Below the pieces are notes generated by a model, which was given only the letters and a program-made list of their open reading frames with translations, was not told the DNA's origin and did not search any database. Below are positions 15,697 to 23,931 of a stretch of 64,000 bases of DNA, piece after piece. A program made the position numbers and the translations under genes. The stretch's first letter is position 1. Every line of letters begins with the position of its first letter. Origin of the DNA: Sphingobacterium spiritivorum ATCC 33861 (GTDB lineage: Bacteria; Bacteroidota; Bacteroidia; Sphingobacteriales; Sphingobacteriaceae); the NCBI RefSeq assembly GCF_000143765.1, contig NZ_GL379770.1, positions 1,390,903-1,454,902 on the forward strand, given 5' to 3'.

Positions 15697-16926
15697 CTAT
15701 ATTCCTAGTTTTGCCAAAGCTTCAGCTTTTTCTGGAGGGAAGCTCGGATTAAAGCTCAAAATTGCCTGTTTAATTGTATACATAATATTAATCATATCAG
15801 AATGATTTTGAACTGCTTTATACTTTGTAACTCCCGCTACATTATAAGGATGAATAGTGGGATAACGAAGACCAAAATTTTGCGGATCAGCTTTTTCTTC
15901 TGCAAAAAAGAAAGCGTGAATCATTTCGTGGTACATAGTGGCTAGAATATATTCCTGTGTTGCATTCCTTAATAATGTAGAGTCCAAACTTACAGTATAT
16001 TGCTGTTGCGTAGCTCTTCGGTTTCCAATGTAAGCTTTTCCATCTATGTTAGGATTTTTAAAATCGTATGCATTGAAATTGACATTATATTTATCACCGT
16101 CAAATAGTTGATTCATTCTTGCTGCAATATCGGTTTTCAAATTTGGCAGAAGCTTTAATATATTTTTTGCACATGGATAATCATCTAAGTCGTCTGTGAC
16201 TTTATCTTCTTCCTTTTGTTCGCCTGTATCAACACCACCGCCTATTGGTGGATTTGTCGGGTAATAGTCACCCGGATTGGGTGGTGGATCATCATAAATT
16301 CCACCGTCTCCGTCATCAATTTCATCCGTATCTGTACAGGAGATCTGATTGAGCTGTCCGTTCACATAAGCATATACACATTTCTTTCCTGCTGCCATTT
16401 TGACTAAAGAGCCCATATTCCTATTATACTTTTCAATAGCAGTTACATGCTTCTGATCCAAATTTCTAATATTTTCACCCTTACTAAAGGTAGCTATTTT
16501 TGTGCTGTTTGACAGAATAGATGAAGAGATAATCGTTCCTGAAAAGGCTTTCTTTGTTTCTACAGGAATAAAAGTCAGCAGCAAATATCTCCATTCTTTG
16601 CTACTGTTTTTGAATGCTTTGATCCATACCTGATCCTGTAGTGAAATCACGGTGTCCCCGAGTGGATATGAAAGCTCATCCAATACATTTACCTTGATGT
16701 AAGCCGTATCCGTACTTTTCCATATAATCCTGCTCCATTTAATAGAAGTTCTAAAGTTTGGATTCAGAAAGTAGATATCCTTTTCATTGTATCCGGTTTT
16801 TTGTTCAAAATCCAGTTTAAGAGATTGTGAGTTTTCTGTTTGAGGATTTAATTCCAGTTGCTGATCTTGTCTACACCCATACAGACAGGCCAGGAAACTA
16901 AAAATGAGTACTAATTTAGTTTTCAT
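15697..16926 (-). CDS. Lipoprotein with C-terminal HExxH metallopeptidase-like domain
   Basis: The 409-residue product has a lipobox (CLYGC, Cys 18) and an N-terminal domain to about residue 195. A disordered Asp/Gly/Pro-rich linker follows (about 200-248, including DDPPPNPGDYYPTNPP), then a C-terminal domain with HEMIH at 333-337. HExxH is the zinc-binding and catalytic motif of many metallopeptidases; H359 or H375 could be the third ligand. The context YILATMYHEMIHAFF resembles SprT-like or related peptidase domains, but the match is short. It leads the array of secreted proteins and may cleave or process a surface protein. The modular layout also recalls polymorphic toxins, which is speculation. 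Confidence 0.72.
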   Translation of the reverse strand: MKTKLVLIFSFLACLYGCRQDQQLELNPQTENSQSLKLDFEQKTGYNEKDIYFLNPNFRTSIKWSRIIWKSTDTAYIKVNVLDELSYPLGDTVISLQDQVWIKAFKNSSKEWRYLLLTFIPVETKKAFSGTIISSSILSNSTKIATFSKGENIRNLDQKHVTAIEKYNRNMGSLVKMAAGKKCVYAYVNGQLNQISCTDTDEIDDGDGGIYDDPPPNPGDYYPTNPPIGGGVDTGEQKEEDKVTDDLDDYPCAKNILKLLPNLKTDIAARMNQLFDGDKYNVNFNAYDFKNPNIDGKAYIGNRRATQQQYTVSLDSTLLRNATQEYILATMYHEMIHAFFFAEEKADPQNFGLRYPTIHPYNVAGVTKYKAVQNHSDMINIMYTIKQAILSFNPSFPPEKAEALAKLGI

Positions 16927-17336
16927 AATTAAACAGGTTTTTAATAGTTATCATCAAATGTATCTTTATTAAATTGAAATAAAAAAAATATCGACAAATA
17001 TCTTATAACCTCAGGTTATAATTATGAAATTTTTCCTGAAAATGAGGGTGATACGATGAAAGAGTTCTTTATAGCTTTTAAATGGAATACGAATAGCTGA
17101 TAATGCCTATTTAGGAGTAAAAATATTTGTAAACTACGAAATTCAATAGAAGTTGGTATTATCAACTTATACAATGGCATATTCTTGCCAACTAAGAAAG
17201 TGTATGATATTGAACGCCGTTTTTCTCTCCTTTTAAGGAGAGTTCCCGATAAAATAGGATAGAGGTTGAAAAATGAATTATAGAATATTCATACAAGGTA
17301 CGGGCATTACGCTCATACCATATAACATGCTTTTGA
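16927..17336. other. Intergenic region upstream of the HExxH lipoprotein
   Basis: About 410 very AT-rich bases with no convincing ORF. They contain a degenerate copy of the CTCTCC...GGAGAG repeat near 17225-17275 and presumably the promoter of the minus-strand array, which I could not pinpoint. Confidence 0.6.
17225..17275. repeat. Degenerate copy of the intergenic repeat A
   Basis: An 18-base hairpin-forming core, CTCTCCTTTTAAGGAGAG (17225-17242), is followed after about 28 bases by AGAGGTT. The layout matches repeat A at 29541-29601 and 29972-30031, but the middle GCCCGAAGGGC palindrome is lost. Confidence 0.55.
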
Positions 17337-18092
17337 TTAAGCCTGTTTCTTCAATGTCTTTTCGCCAAGCACCCAGCTTGCTTTTTTAGGAGGCTGTAAT
17401 TTCAGGATACGACTTTCTTCTGCATGTCTTCTGATATGACCTATAGCCTCATCGATATCGTCCGTAAATAAGATTAATTCCTGATCATCCGGACTGATTG
17501 TGCCTGCTTCTGCCATTATAGCAATGTGTTCCTGAATATGCCGGTGATATTCCAGTCCCATAATTACGATGGGGAACTTTTTTATTTTACCCGTTTGGAT
17601 CAGGGTAATAGTTTCAAAAAGTTCATCCAGAGTGCCAAATCCTCCCGGTAGTGTGATAATACCAAATGAATATTTGCGAAGAAGCTCTTTGCGGACAAAA
17701 AAATATTCAATATTGATATACTTATCCAGGTAAGGATTGGGATGTTGCTCGTGCGGAAGTACAATATTGCAACCTACAGAAGGTCCTCCCGCATCTCTTG
17801 CTCCCCGGTTGGCGGCCTCCATTATTCCGGGCCCGCCACCTGTCATAATCGTAAAACCCAGTCTGGAAACCTCTGCAGATACCTTTCTTGCTAAAGCATA
17901 ATAGGGATGATCTTCCTTGAACCGGGCAGATCCGAATACAGTAATGCAAGGCCCGATAAAATGAAGGGCACGGAATCCTTTAATAAACTGATACACAACT
18001 CCGCCTACATATTTAAGTTCCCGCCACCTGCTGCGGGCTCCTTCCATAAACTTCTGTTCTTCTTTTAAAAATATATTCTTCATATACGGCAT
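17337..18092 (-). CDS. LOG family (TIGR00730) nucleotide phosphoribohydrolase-like protein
   Basis: A 251-residue Rossmann-like protein with both LOG signatures: GGGPGIMEAANRG (residues 85-97) and PGGFGTLDELFE (149-160). LOG enzymes hydrolyse the N-glycosidic bond of nucleoside 5'-monophosphates, classically cytokinin riboside monophosphates; in bacteria the physiological substrate is often unknown. It is cytoplasmic, with no signal. The start codon shares one base with the stop of the upstream ATP-cone/nuclease gene (TAATG), a sign of translational coupling; an ATG at 18083 is an alternative. The older name lysine decarboxylase for this family is misleading. Confidence 0.92.
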   Translation of the reverse strand: MPYMKNIFLKEEQKFMEGARSRWRELKYVGGVVYQFIKGFRALHFIGPCITVFGSARFKEDHPYYALARKVSAEVSRLGFTIMTGGGPGIMEAANRGARDAGGPSVGCNIVLPHEQHPNPYLDKYINIEYFFVRKELLRKYSFGIITLPGGFGTLDELFETITLIQTGKIKKFPIVIMGLEYHRHIQEHIAIMAEAGTISPDDQELILFTDDIDEAIGHIRRHAEESRILKLQPPKKASWVLGEKTLKKQA

Positions 18093-18937
18093 TAATGCTC
18101 AGTTTCTACTGGACTGTTCACAAGTTCGTTTGCTTCTTTCAGGATTTTTTGAGCTTTGTCAGGATTTACATGTATACTTTGCAGAATACTGGGATTATCA
18201 AGTAATTCTTTTACCAGTATACATTGATTTTTGAGTAACATCCCTTTTTCAGTATCGCTCAGACAGGTTAGGCAGGTCACCGGATAGAGTCCGTTGTCAT
18301 CTACACGGACTTTGATGCTGCTGTTTTTAGGATAATTCCATGAAAGCAGATTCATCTTGTAGTATTCTCCGAAATCCGTAGAATCTGATGTAAAATACGC
18401 ATTTGTGACAAGCCATCCTTCAGTAAAAGTATATTCACCGCCAAAGAAATTAAAAGGAAGATTACTGATATCTTTGACCCTTGACATAAAATACATAGGC
18501 GTAGTCACCGAAATTTTGGCTTCGATATCATTTCTGAATTTGCATTCTACAGCCAGCATTTTGTCGCCCTTGAGTGCTACTACATCTATTTCGTGTGACA
18601 CCGCATGTCCCTGTACGGTCTGACCGTTAATACTTTTGTATCCTTCATCTGCAAAGAGACGGGCGATCCATTTTTCAAAATAAAAACCTTCAGGACCTAA
18701 TTCACGCAATGCTTTTTTGAGACTATATCGTGCAGCATAAGAATCTCTTTGATTTTTGAGCAGATCAAAAGCAAGCTTATACAATTCTTTAGTTGATATG
18801 CCGTCATAAAGATTTTGCTGTATGGATTGAAATACCTTTTCTACATCCTGGTCACTTGCACCTGATCTGGAAAGAGACTGTTTCAGACTATTTGGTTCGA
18901 AGGGAACTAACTCTCCCGAATGTTTTTTTACCTGCAT
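18092..18937 (-). CDS. ATP-cone domain fused to Mrr-like PD-(D/E)xK nuclease domain
   Basis: The 281-residue protein starts with an ATP-cone (about residues 1-85: QVKKHSGELVPFEPNSLKQS, then YAARYSLKKALRELGP), the regulatory nucleotide-binding fold also found in NrdR and ribonucleotide reductases. A restriction-endonuclease-like domain follows with E88, D118 and E131-C-K133 (HEIDVVALKG, LAVECKF), the expected PD-(D/E)xK active site. The C-terminal third is not recognised. ATP-cone/nuclease fusions occur in Bacteroidota. They could cleave nucleic acid in response to (d)ATP levels, though this is not shown. It is translationally coupled to the LOG-family gene downstream. Confidence 0.82.
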   Translation of the reverse strand: MQVKKHSGELVPFEPNSLKQSLSRSGASDQDVEKVFQSIQQNLYDGISTKELYKLAFDLLKNQRDSYAARYSLKKALRELGPEGFYFEKWIARLFADEGYKSINGQTVQGHAVSHEIDVVALKGDKMLAVECKFRNDIEAKISVTTPMYFMSRVKDISNLPFNFFGGEYTFTEGWLVTNAYFTSDSTDFGEYYKMNLLSWNYPKNSSIKVRVDDNGLYPVTCLTCLSDTEKGMLLKNQCILVKELLDNPSILQSIHVNPDKAQKILKEANELVNSPVETEH

Positions 18938-19078
18938 AAATTGTTCTGTTGTATACTGATCGCCAGGATCATTAAAGTCCTGAGCGATATGGTTTGAAAA
19001 ATTTAACTAAATTTTAGGATTCTCCTCAAAACATAAAATAGGACTATTTGTTATAAAGTTATAATAAAGGAGCAAATT

Positions 19079-19378
19079 ATGAGCAATATATTGAATTTAG
19101 CTTTAGAAAAAGTCAAGGATAAATTAGACACAGGTTGTGTTGATGGAAATGTCGGCAATTCAGAGCGTGTACTGTCTGTGGTAGCAGGAGGGTTTATTCT
19201 TGGCATCGGTATTCGTAATATTTTCAAAAGTCCGTTGACCGGATTTTCTACATTAACTTTGGGCGGTGCTCTGGTTTGGAGAGGGGTAACAGGTAAATGC
19301 GTAGTGAAAGATACGATAGCGAAAGCTACAGGTGAACAGGATGTCACTGTAATCGAGCATCGTTATTTTGTAAAATAA
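19079..19378 (+). CDS. Small YgaP/DUF2892-like membrane protein
   Basis: This 99-residue protein has NVGNSERVLSVVAGGFILGIG (about 24-44) and a second hydrophobic segment around 52-68, matching the DUF2892 inner-membrane domain (NxGxxER followed by a glycine-rich helix pair). The N-terminal helix and the C-terminal tail are soluble. The function of the family is not established. It is transcribed alone and is followed by a strong terminator. Confidence 0.82.
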   Translation: MSNILNLALEKVKDKLDTGCVDGNVGNSERVLSVVAGGFILGIGIRNIFKSPLTGFSTLTLGGALVWRGVTGKCVVKDTIAKATGEQDVTVIEHRYFVK

Positions 19379-19419
19379 TACCGACAGGATCCGAAGTGCG
19401 ATCCGAAAGCATGATAGAC

Positions 19420-19453
19420 AACAAAGCCATTGCAGATCTGCAATGGCTTTGTT
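19420..19453. terminator. Bidirectional terminator after the DUF2892 gene
   Basis: A perfect 15-base inverted repeat (19420-19434 with 19439-19453) with a GATC loop lies between the convergent DUF2892 and EamA genes. The stem base is AACAAAG/CTTTGTT, with TATT beyond it, so both transcripts could end here. Confidence 0.85.
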
Positions 19454-19487
19454 ATTATACTATAAAATAACATCACTTATTTTATAT

Positions 19488-20582
19488 CTAAAGAATTGCT
19501 TCTGAAGTTCTTTTGTCGGATTCTACATCCTGTATGCGAAGACTTTCTTTTGGGGTGATAACAGATTTTCTTCTAAAACCTTTGTTGCGTATAGCCACTA
19601 CCGTCGTATTATCTTTATACAGATTCCAGTTCATTAATAATACACTGATCAATACGACCACCAATCCGGAAATCTGCAAGCTGGTCACAACATGATCTGA
19701 GAAAAAGTAGGTGAGTATGACCGCCACAATCGGATTGACATACGCATATGTACTCACTTCAGTAGCCGGTCTGACCTGTAGCAACCAGATATAAGAGCTG
19801 AATGCCAGAATAGATCCAAATACAATCAGGTAAGCTAATGCCCACCAGTTGGCGGTAGTTACAGTTGTATAATCAAAGTTGGCATATTCCCCATTGCTCA
19901 ATCCTACGATCGTAAACATAACACCGGCGATTACCATTTGCCATGCAGTCTTGACCATGACATGAAGGTCTTCTTTCTGATCAGCAGCTTGCTCTGCTGG
20001 TTTGCTTTCCTTTTTTGCACTATATTTAGAATACAATGATCCTGCAGTCCAGGATATAGATCCGACGACCATAGCGATCATCGCCAGTACACGGACTGTT
20101 TTCTGAGAAGAGCCATCGGATATCATCAATTGTTCACCAAATAACATCACCACGCCCAGAAAGCCTAAAAAAAGACCGACAATAGTAGGAACACTGGTAA
20201 AATTCTCTTTCCATTTGGATCTGTCTAACAGTACAAACCATATAGCTGCAGCAGCAGACATAATTGCTACTATTCCACTGGATATATGCTGTTCTGCCCA
20301 GATAACAGCAGCCATATCAATAAATAATAGTAAAAATCCGACAACCAATGCGTCACGAACAGCTTTCTTTTGAAAGAGTTTGTATCCCTTGATTTTGCAA
20401 TAGCTCATTAAAATAACACTGGCTGTTATAAAACGCAATGAACCTAATACAAAGGGAGGGAAGCTTTGAAGTGCCTTTTCAATGAAGAAAAATGTAGATC
20501 CCCATACAATATATACGACTGCATAAGCTGCGATAACCATGGCACCATGGTTCGATTTTTTTAATGTTGCATTTGCCTGCAT
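19488..20582 (-). CDS. EamA/DMT-superfamily transporter
   Basis: The 364-residue product has ten predicted membrane helices in two EamA repeats. It starts near YAVVYIVWGSTFFFIEKAL, a very typical EamA opening, and the second half contains TEVSTYAYVNPIVAVILTYF. A charged insert between the halves (about 195-215, KKESKPAEQAADQKED) and a hydrophilic C-tail of about 35 residues are longer than usual. Members export amino acids and other metabolites across the inner membrane. It lies 27 bases downstream of an Lrp/AsnC regulator, a pairing usual for amino acid exporters. Confidence 0.9.
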   Translation of the reverse strand: MQANATLKKSNHGAMVIAAYAVVYIVWGSTFFFIEKALQSFPPFVLGSLRFITASVILMSYCKIKGYKLFQKKAVRDALVVGFLLLFIDMAAVIWAEQHISSGIVAIMSAAAAIWFVLLDRSKWKENFTSVPTIVGLFLGFLGVVMLFGEQLMISDGSSQKTVRVLAMIAMVVGSISWTAGSLYSKYSAKKESKPAEQAADQKEDLHVMVKTAWQMVIAGVMFTIVGLSNGEYANFDYTTVTTANWWALAYLIVFGSILAFSSYIWLLQVRPATEVSTYAYVNPIVAVILTYFFSDHVVTSLQISGLVVVLISVLLMNWNLYKDNTTVVAIRNKGFRRKSVITPKESLRIQDVESDKRTSEAIL

Positions 20583-20609
20583 GATAAATACCTCCTTTAT
20601 TTACTCCTG

Positions 20610-21083
20610 TTATTCAGGAATCACCACTTTTTGTTCTTCTTTGACCGTTTGTAAAACGATCGTCGTGCGGGTAGAAATAATTCCGTCGATCTTCGAAAAA
20701 GTATTACGCATTAAATCGACAAGACCAGAAGAATCATTTGTTCTTACCTTAATCAGGTATCCGTCATCTCCGGCGATATCATGTACTTCCTGTACTTCAG
20801 GAATCTCGGCAAGTAATATGCCTACACCTTGTTCACCGATAATGTCATTTGCCTTGATAAAGATAAAAGACAACAATTTTTGATCTACAGCAGCCGGATT
20901 GATCTTAGCATTGTATTGTAAGATAATATTCTTTTGTTCCAGCTTCTTGACACGTTCCAGAATCGCGGAAGGAGCCATGCCCAGTTCTCGCGCAATATCT
21001 GCATTGTTTGTACGTGCATTGTCCTGCATAATACGCAGGATCTGAAGGTCAATCTGATCTAAATTATATTCTACTTTTGCCAT
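20610..21083 (-). CDS. Lrp/AsnC family transcriptional regulator
   Basis: A 157-residue regulator. The N-terminal HTH (LDQIDLQILRIMQDNARTNN, then IARELGMAPSAILERVKKLE) and the C-terminal RAM ligand-binding domain (about residues 70-150, with EVQEVHDIAGDDGYLIKVR) are both complete. Lrp-like proteins form octamers that bind amino acids and control transport genes. It is transcribed just ahead of the EamA exporter, which is its most likely target together with its own promoter in the 186-base upstream gap. The effector is not predictable. Confidence 0.93.
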   Translation of the reverse strand: MAKVEYNLDQIDLQILRIMQDNARTNNADIARELGMAPSAILERVKKLEQKNIILQYNAKINPAAVDQKLLSFIFIKANDIIGEQGVGILLAEIPEVQEVHDIAGDDGYLIKVRTNDSSGLVDLMRNTFSKIDGIISTRTTIVLQTVKEEQKVVIPE

Positions 21084-21269
21084 TCTGGTGCAAAGGTAAG
21101 TATTATTGAATAATATTCAAAATATTGTATATAATTATGAATAAAATTCTGACATTAAAATTATGTTAAGAATATTATGCGGATGTCTTTTTATTCTAAT
21201 ACTGATTTAATAACGCTTACAGAGCTAATATGTCCATTTATAATCCTGTATATGCTGATGCCGGTGCCG

Positions 21270-23135
21270 TCAATTATTCAGCACCGGTAATGTGATATAA
21301 GAACTGTTGTGTACATCATGAAAAATACGTTGGGTTGCCTTCTGAAAATCCTGAGGTTCGGCCTCATAGATATTCATGAATTTCTGCGGATTTCTGTCCG
21401 CGAGAGGAAACCATGAATTTTGGATCTGTATCATGATGCGATGTCCTTTTTTGAATGTATGCCCTACATCCGGCAACGTATAATTGACTTTAGTAATCTG
21501 ATTTGGAACGAAAGCTTCCGGCTTGGAGAAGTCATTGCGGTATTTACCTCTCAGAATCTCACCTCTGACCAGCATCTGATATCCGGCCATCATTGTATTT
21601 TTATTATTCGGACTATTTTCCGGATATACATCAATAAGTTTTACCACATAATCGGCATCAGTTCCGGTAGTGGATACAACCAGATTGGCGATTACCGGTC
21701 CGGTCAACGTCATATCTTCAGAAAGAGCATCCGTCTGATAGGTCATGACATCCGGTCGCGTAGAGGCAAATCGCTGATCATCTACCATATATTCACGTGA
21801 ACGGCTATCCCATACACCAGCCTGAAAAGGTACCGGATTATTCGGATCACTTACATATTCGTCCCAGCTATCTGTGCGCTGTACTTTATCAAAGGATAAT
21901 TTGCCATTCGGATGCAGATAGAGATTCCGTTGCTGCGTTTCTTTTGGAGGCCATGAACTGAATTTTTTCCATTCATTGCTTCCCGAAAGGAAGATGTTGG
22001 CTTCAGCTGCATTGAAATTACCCTGACCTTTTAAATAGTATTCGAAAAATGGCAATTCCAGTTCTTCCTGATAATGGATGCTGGTCTTTTGATTAAACTG
22101 AATATCTCCAAAGGAGCTGCCATCACCTCTGACCCAGCCGCCGTGAAACCAGGGTCCCATGACCAGTATATTGTTATTCTTCTTGTTTTGCTGTTCTATA
22201 GATTGGTATGTTTTGAATGCTCCGTAAGCATCCTCTGCATCAAAAAAACCACCTACCACCATTACTGCCGGTTGTACATTGGTCAGATGAGGCGTAATCA
22301 GCCTGCTCTTCCAGAATTGATCGTAATCGGGATGTGCAAACAGATCATTCCAGAATTTGATGCTGTCCGCAAAATAAGTCTCTTTCAGATTTTTGACCGT
22401 TCCGGCATTCAGATAGAAGCGGTACTGGTCTTTGATTGGAAACTCAAATCCTTTTGGCCCTTTATCCGGTGTGATCGGGTGCGGACGAGGTACGCCAAAA
22501 GTGGACATAAAACGGAATGCATCCATCAGAAATAAAGCGCCCCCGTGATGAAAGTCATCTCCGATATACCAGTCTGTCACAGGCGCTTGCGGCGAAACCG
22601 CTTTCAGTGCAGGATGTGCATTCACAAGTGAGGCTGTAGAGTAAAATCCCGGATAGGAAATGCCGTATACACCTGCTTTTCCGTTATTATTTTTGATGTT
22701 TTTAATCAGCCAGTCAATAGTGTCGTAGGTATCCGTGCTCTCGTCGATGTCTTTCCTGGACGTATATTTACTTTGCTGAGGTCTGACGTCTTCAAAAGTT
22801 CCTTCACTCATCCATTTACCTCTTACATCCTGATAGACAAATATGTAACCCTTACGCATCATAGCGGGAAAATTGCCAAGCGTTTTTTTGTACTGATCTG
22901 CTCCGTATGGAGAAACAGTATAGGGGGTACGGTTTATCAGAAAAGGATATTTGTTATTTGTATCTTTAGGAATATAGATGGCCGTAAACAGTTTTACACC
23001 ATCCCGCATAGGTATAAGTTGCTCGACCTTGGTGTAATGCTCACGCACATAAGCAGAGTCTGTCAATATATCCTGAGCAATAACATGGATATAAAGGACA
23101 AAAAAAGAAAATAAAAAAGTCGCTTTTAATTTCAT
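21270..23135 (-). CDS. CocE/NonD family serine hydrolase (X-Pro dipeptidase/ester hydrolase type)
   Basis: The 621-residue protein has a signal peptide (residues 1-20, ending VIAQ), an alpha/beta hydrolase domain with the nucleophile motif GISYPGF, and a C-terminal jelly-roll domain with DVGHTFKKGHRIMIQIQNS. This is the layout of alpha-amino-acid ester hydrolases, glutaryl-7-ACA acylases and CocE. RDGVKLFTAIYIP and YQDVRGKWMSEG are family hallmarks; the latter holds the oxyanion-hole region. It should act in the periplasm on peptides or acyl-amide/ester substrates. The gene lies 52 bases after a FUSC-like gene on the same strand. Confidence 0.93.
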   Translation of the reverse strand: MKLKATFLFSFFVLYIHVIAQDILTDSAYVREHYTKVEQLIPMRDGVKLFTAIYIPKDTNNKYPFLINRTPYTVSPYGADQYKKTLGNFPAMMRKGYIFVYQDVRGKWMSEGTFEDVRPQQSKYTSRKDIDESTDTYDTIDWLIKNIKNNNGKAGVYGISYPGFYSTASLVNAHPALKAVSPQAPVTDWYIGDDFHHGGALFLMDAFRFMSTFGVPRPHPITPDKGPKGFEFPIKDQYRFYLNAGTVKNLKETYFADSIKFWNDLFAHPDYDQFWKSRLITPHLTNVQPAVMVVGGFFDAEDAYGAFKTYQSIEQQNKKNNNILVMGPWFHGGWVRGDGSSFGDIQFNQKTSIHYQEELELPFFEYYLKGQGNFNAAEANIFLSGSNEWKKFSSWPPKETQQRNLYLHPNGKLSFDKVQRTDSWDEYVSDPNNPVPFQAGVWDSRSREYMVDDQRFASTRPDVMTYQTDALSEDMTLTGPVIANLVVSTTGTDADYVVKLIDVYPENSPNNKNTMMAGYQMLVRGEILRGKYRNDFSKPEAFVPNQITKVNYTLPDVGHTFKKGHRIMIQIQNSWFPLADRNPQKFMNIYEAEPQDFQKATQRIFHDVHNSSYITLPVLNN

Positions 23136-23187
23136 AAGGAATAGATTGTGAGATTAAAAGTAGGAAGAATCATAAAAATATCAAAAA

Positions 23188-23718
23188 TCAATCGGTATTA
23201 ATATCCGTTTCCCGGACAAGATTAAGTTTGCGCCGTAGTTTATTTATAAAGTAAGAAGTCACTAAAGTGACCATAAGACCAATGAAACAGCCCATTCCTA
23301 CAGATAGGAACCGCTCAAAAGCGCTGAAGTAACTATGTTGTTGCTGTTCGTGTACGAGTACGATGATCAGTGCAACCATGGAAGTACGTGCCACCGTCAG
23401 AATATTAAAAAGCCGGCATACAATAATAGACAGAATAATACCGGTCAGCATCATAAAAACCTGATGTACAGGTATAAAATAACAGAACAAACCAATGACA
23501 GACCCGATAAAATTAGATTTGAACCGTTCAATAGCTAACTTCTTTGCATCCTTCTCCTCAGGAGAGATCACCAGTACTACTGAAATCAACATCCAGTAGA
23601 GTTCTTTTTCAGGAAACTTCCAGTATATATAATACCCTATACCAAATCCGATCAGACAGCGCAAAGCATAAATAATAAGATCCGAGCCTAAGCTATAACG
23701 CAGTAATTTATCTTTCAT
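23188..23718 (-). CDS. FUSC-family-like inner membrane protein
   Basis: A 176-residue protein with about five to six hydrophobic segments and the motif YWMLISVVLVISPEEKDAKKLAIERFKSNFIGSVIG, which fits the FUSC/aromatic acid exporter N-terminal module (long motif, residues about 40-75). It is far shorter than full AaeB/YccS proteins, as are many stand-alone Bacteroidota members. Transport of small organic acids is possible but unproven. It is upstream of the CocE-type hydrolase on the same strand. Confidence 0.72.
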   Translation of the reverse strand: MKDKLLRYSLGSDLIIYALRCLIGFGIGYYIYWKFPEKELYWMLISVVLVISPEEKDAKKLAIERFKSNFIGSVIGLFCYFIPVHQVFMMLTGIILSIIVCRLFNILTVARTSMVALIIVLVHEQQQHSYFSAFERFLSVGMGCFIGLMVTLVTSYFINKLRRKLNLVRETDINTD

Positions 23719-23931
23719 ATTCTATTCAAAGGTATCAGTGCACATCCTATGGCGCAAATATAAAATGTAATTACAGGAGGAATAAGAATATTTTTATGAT
23801 TATGATGCAAGTTTTTGCGTTTTTTAGTTTTAGTTAGGGAAAATTACGCATAAATTAGCATTATCTTTAAGTCTTACACTTTAGAACTTTTGTTAGTAGC
23901 TTTGTGAGCTACCTTTTTTAATTTATTAAAC

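Noticed and set aside
15697..16926. Confident call of a polymorphic toxin with four immunity proteins
   Set aside because: The layout is suggestive, but no toxin-delivery domain is visible and the mini-proteins are secreted, unlike most immunity proteins; kept only as speculation.
21261..21287. Hairpin at the end of the CocE-type gene as a terminator
   Set aside because: A seven-base stem overlaps the stop codon and has no T-tract on the minus strand.
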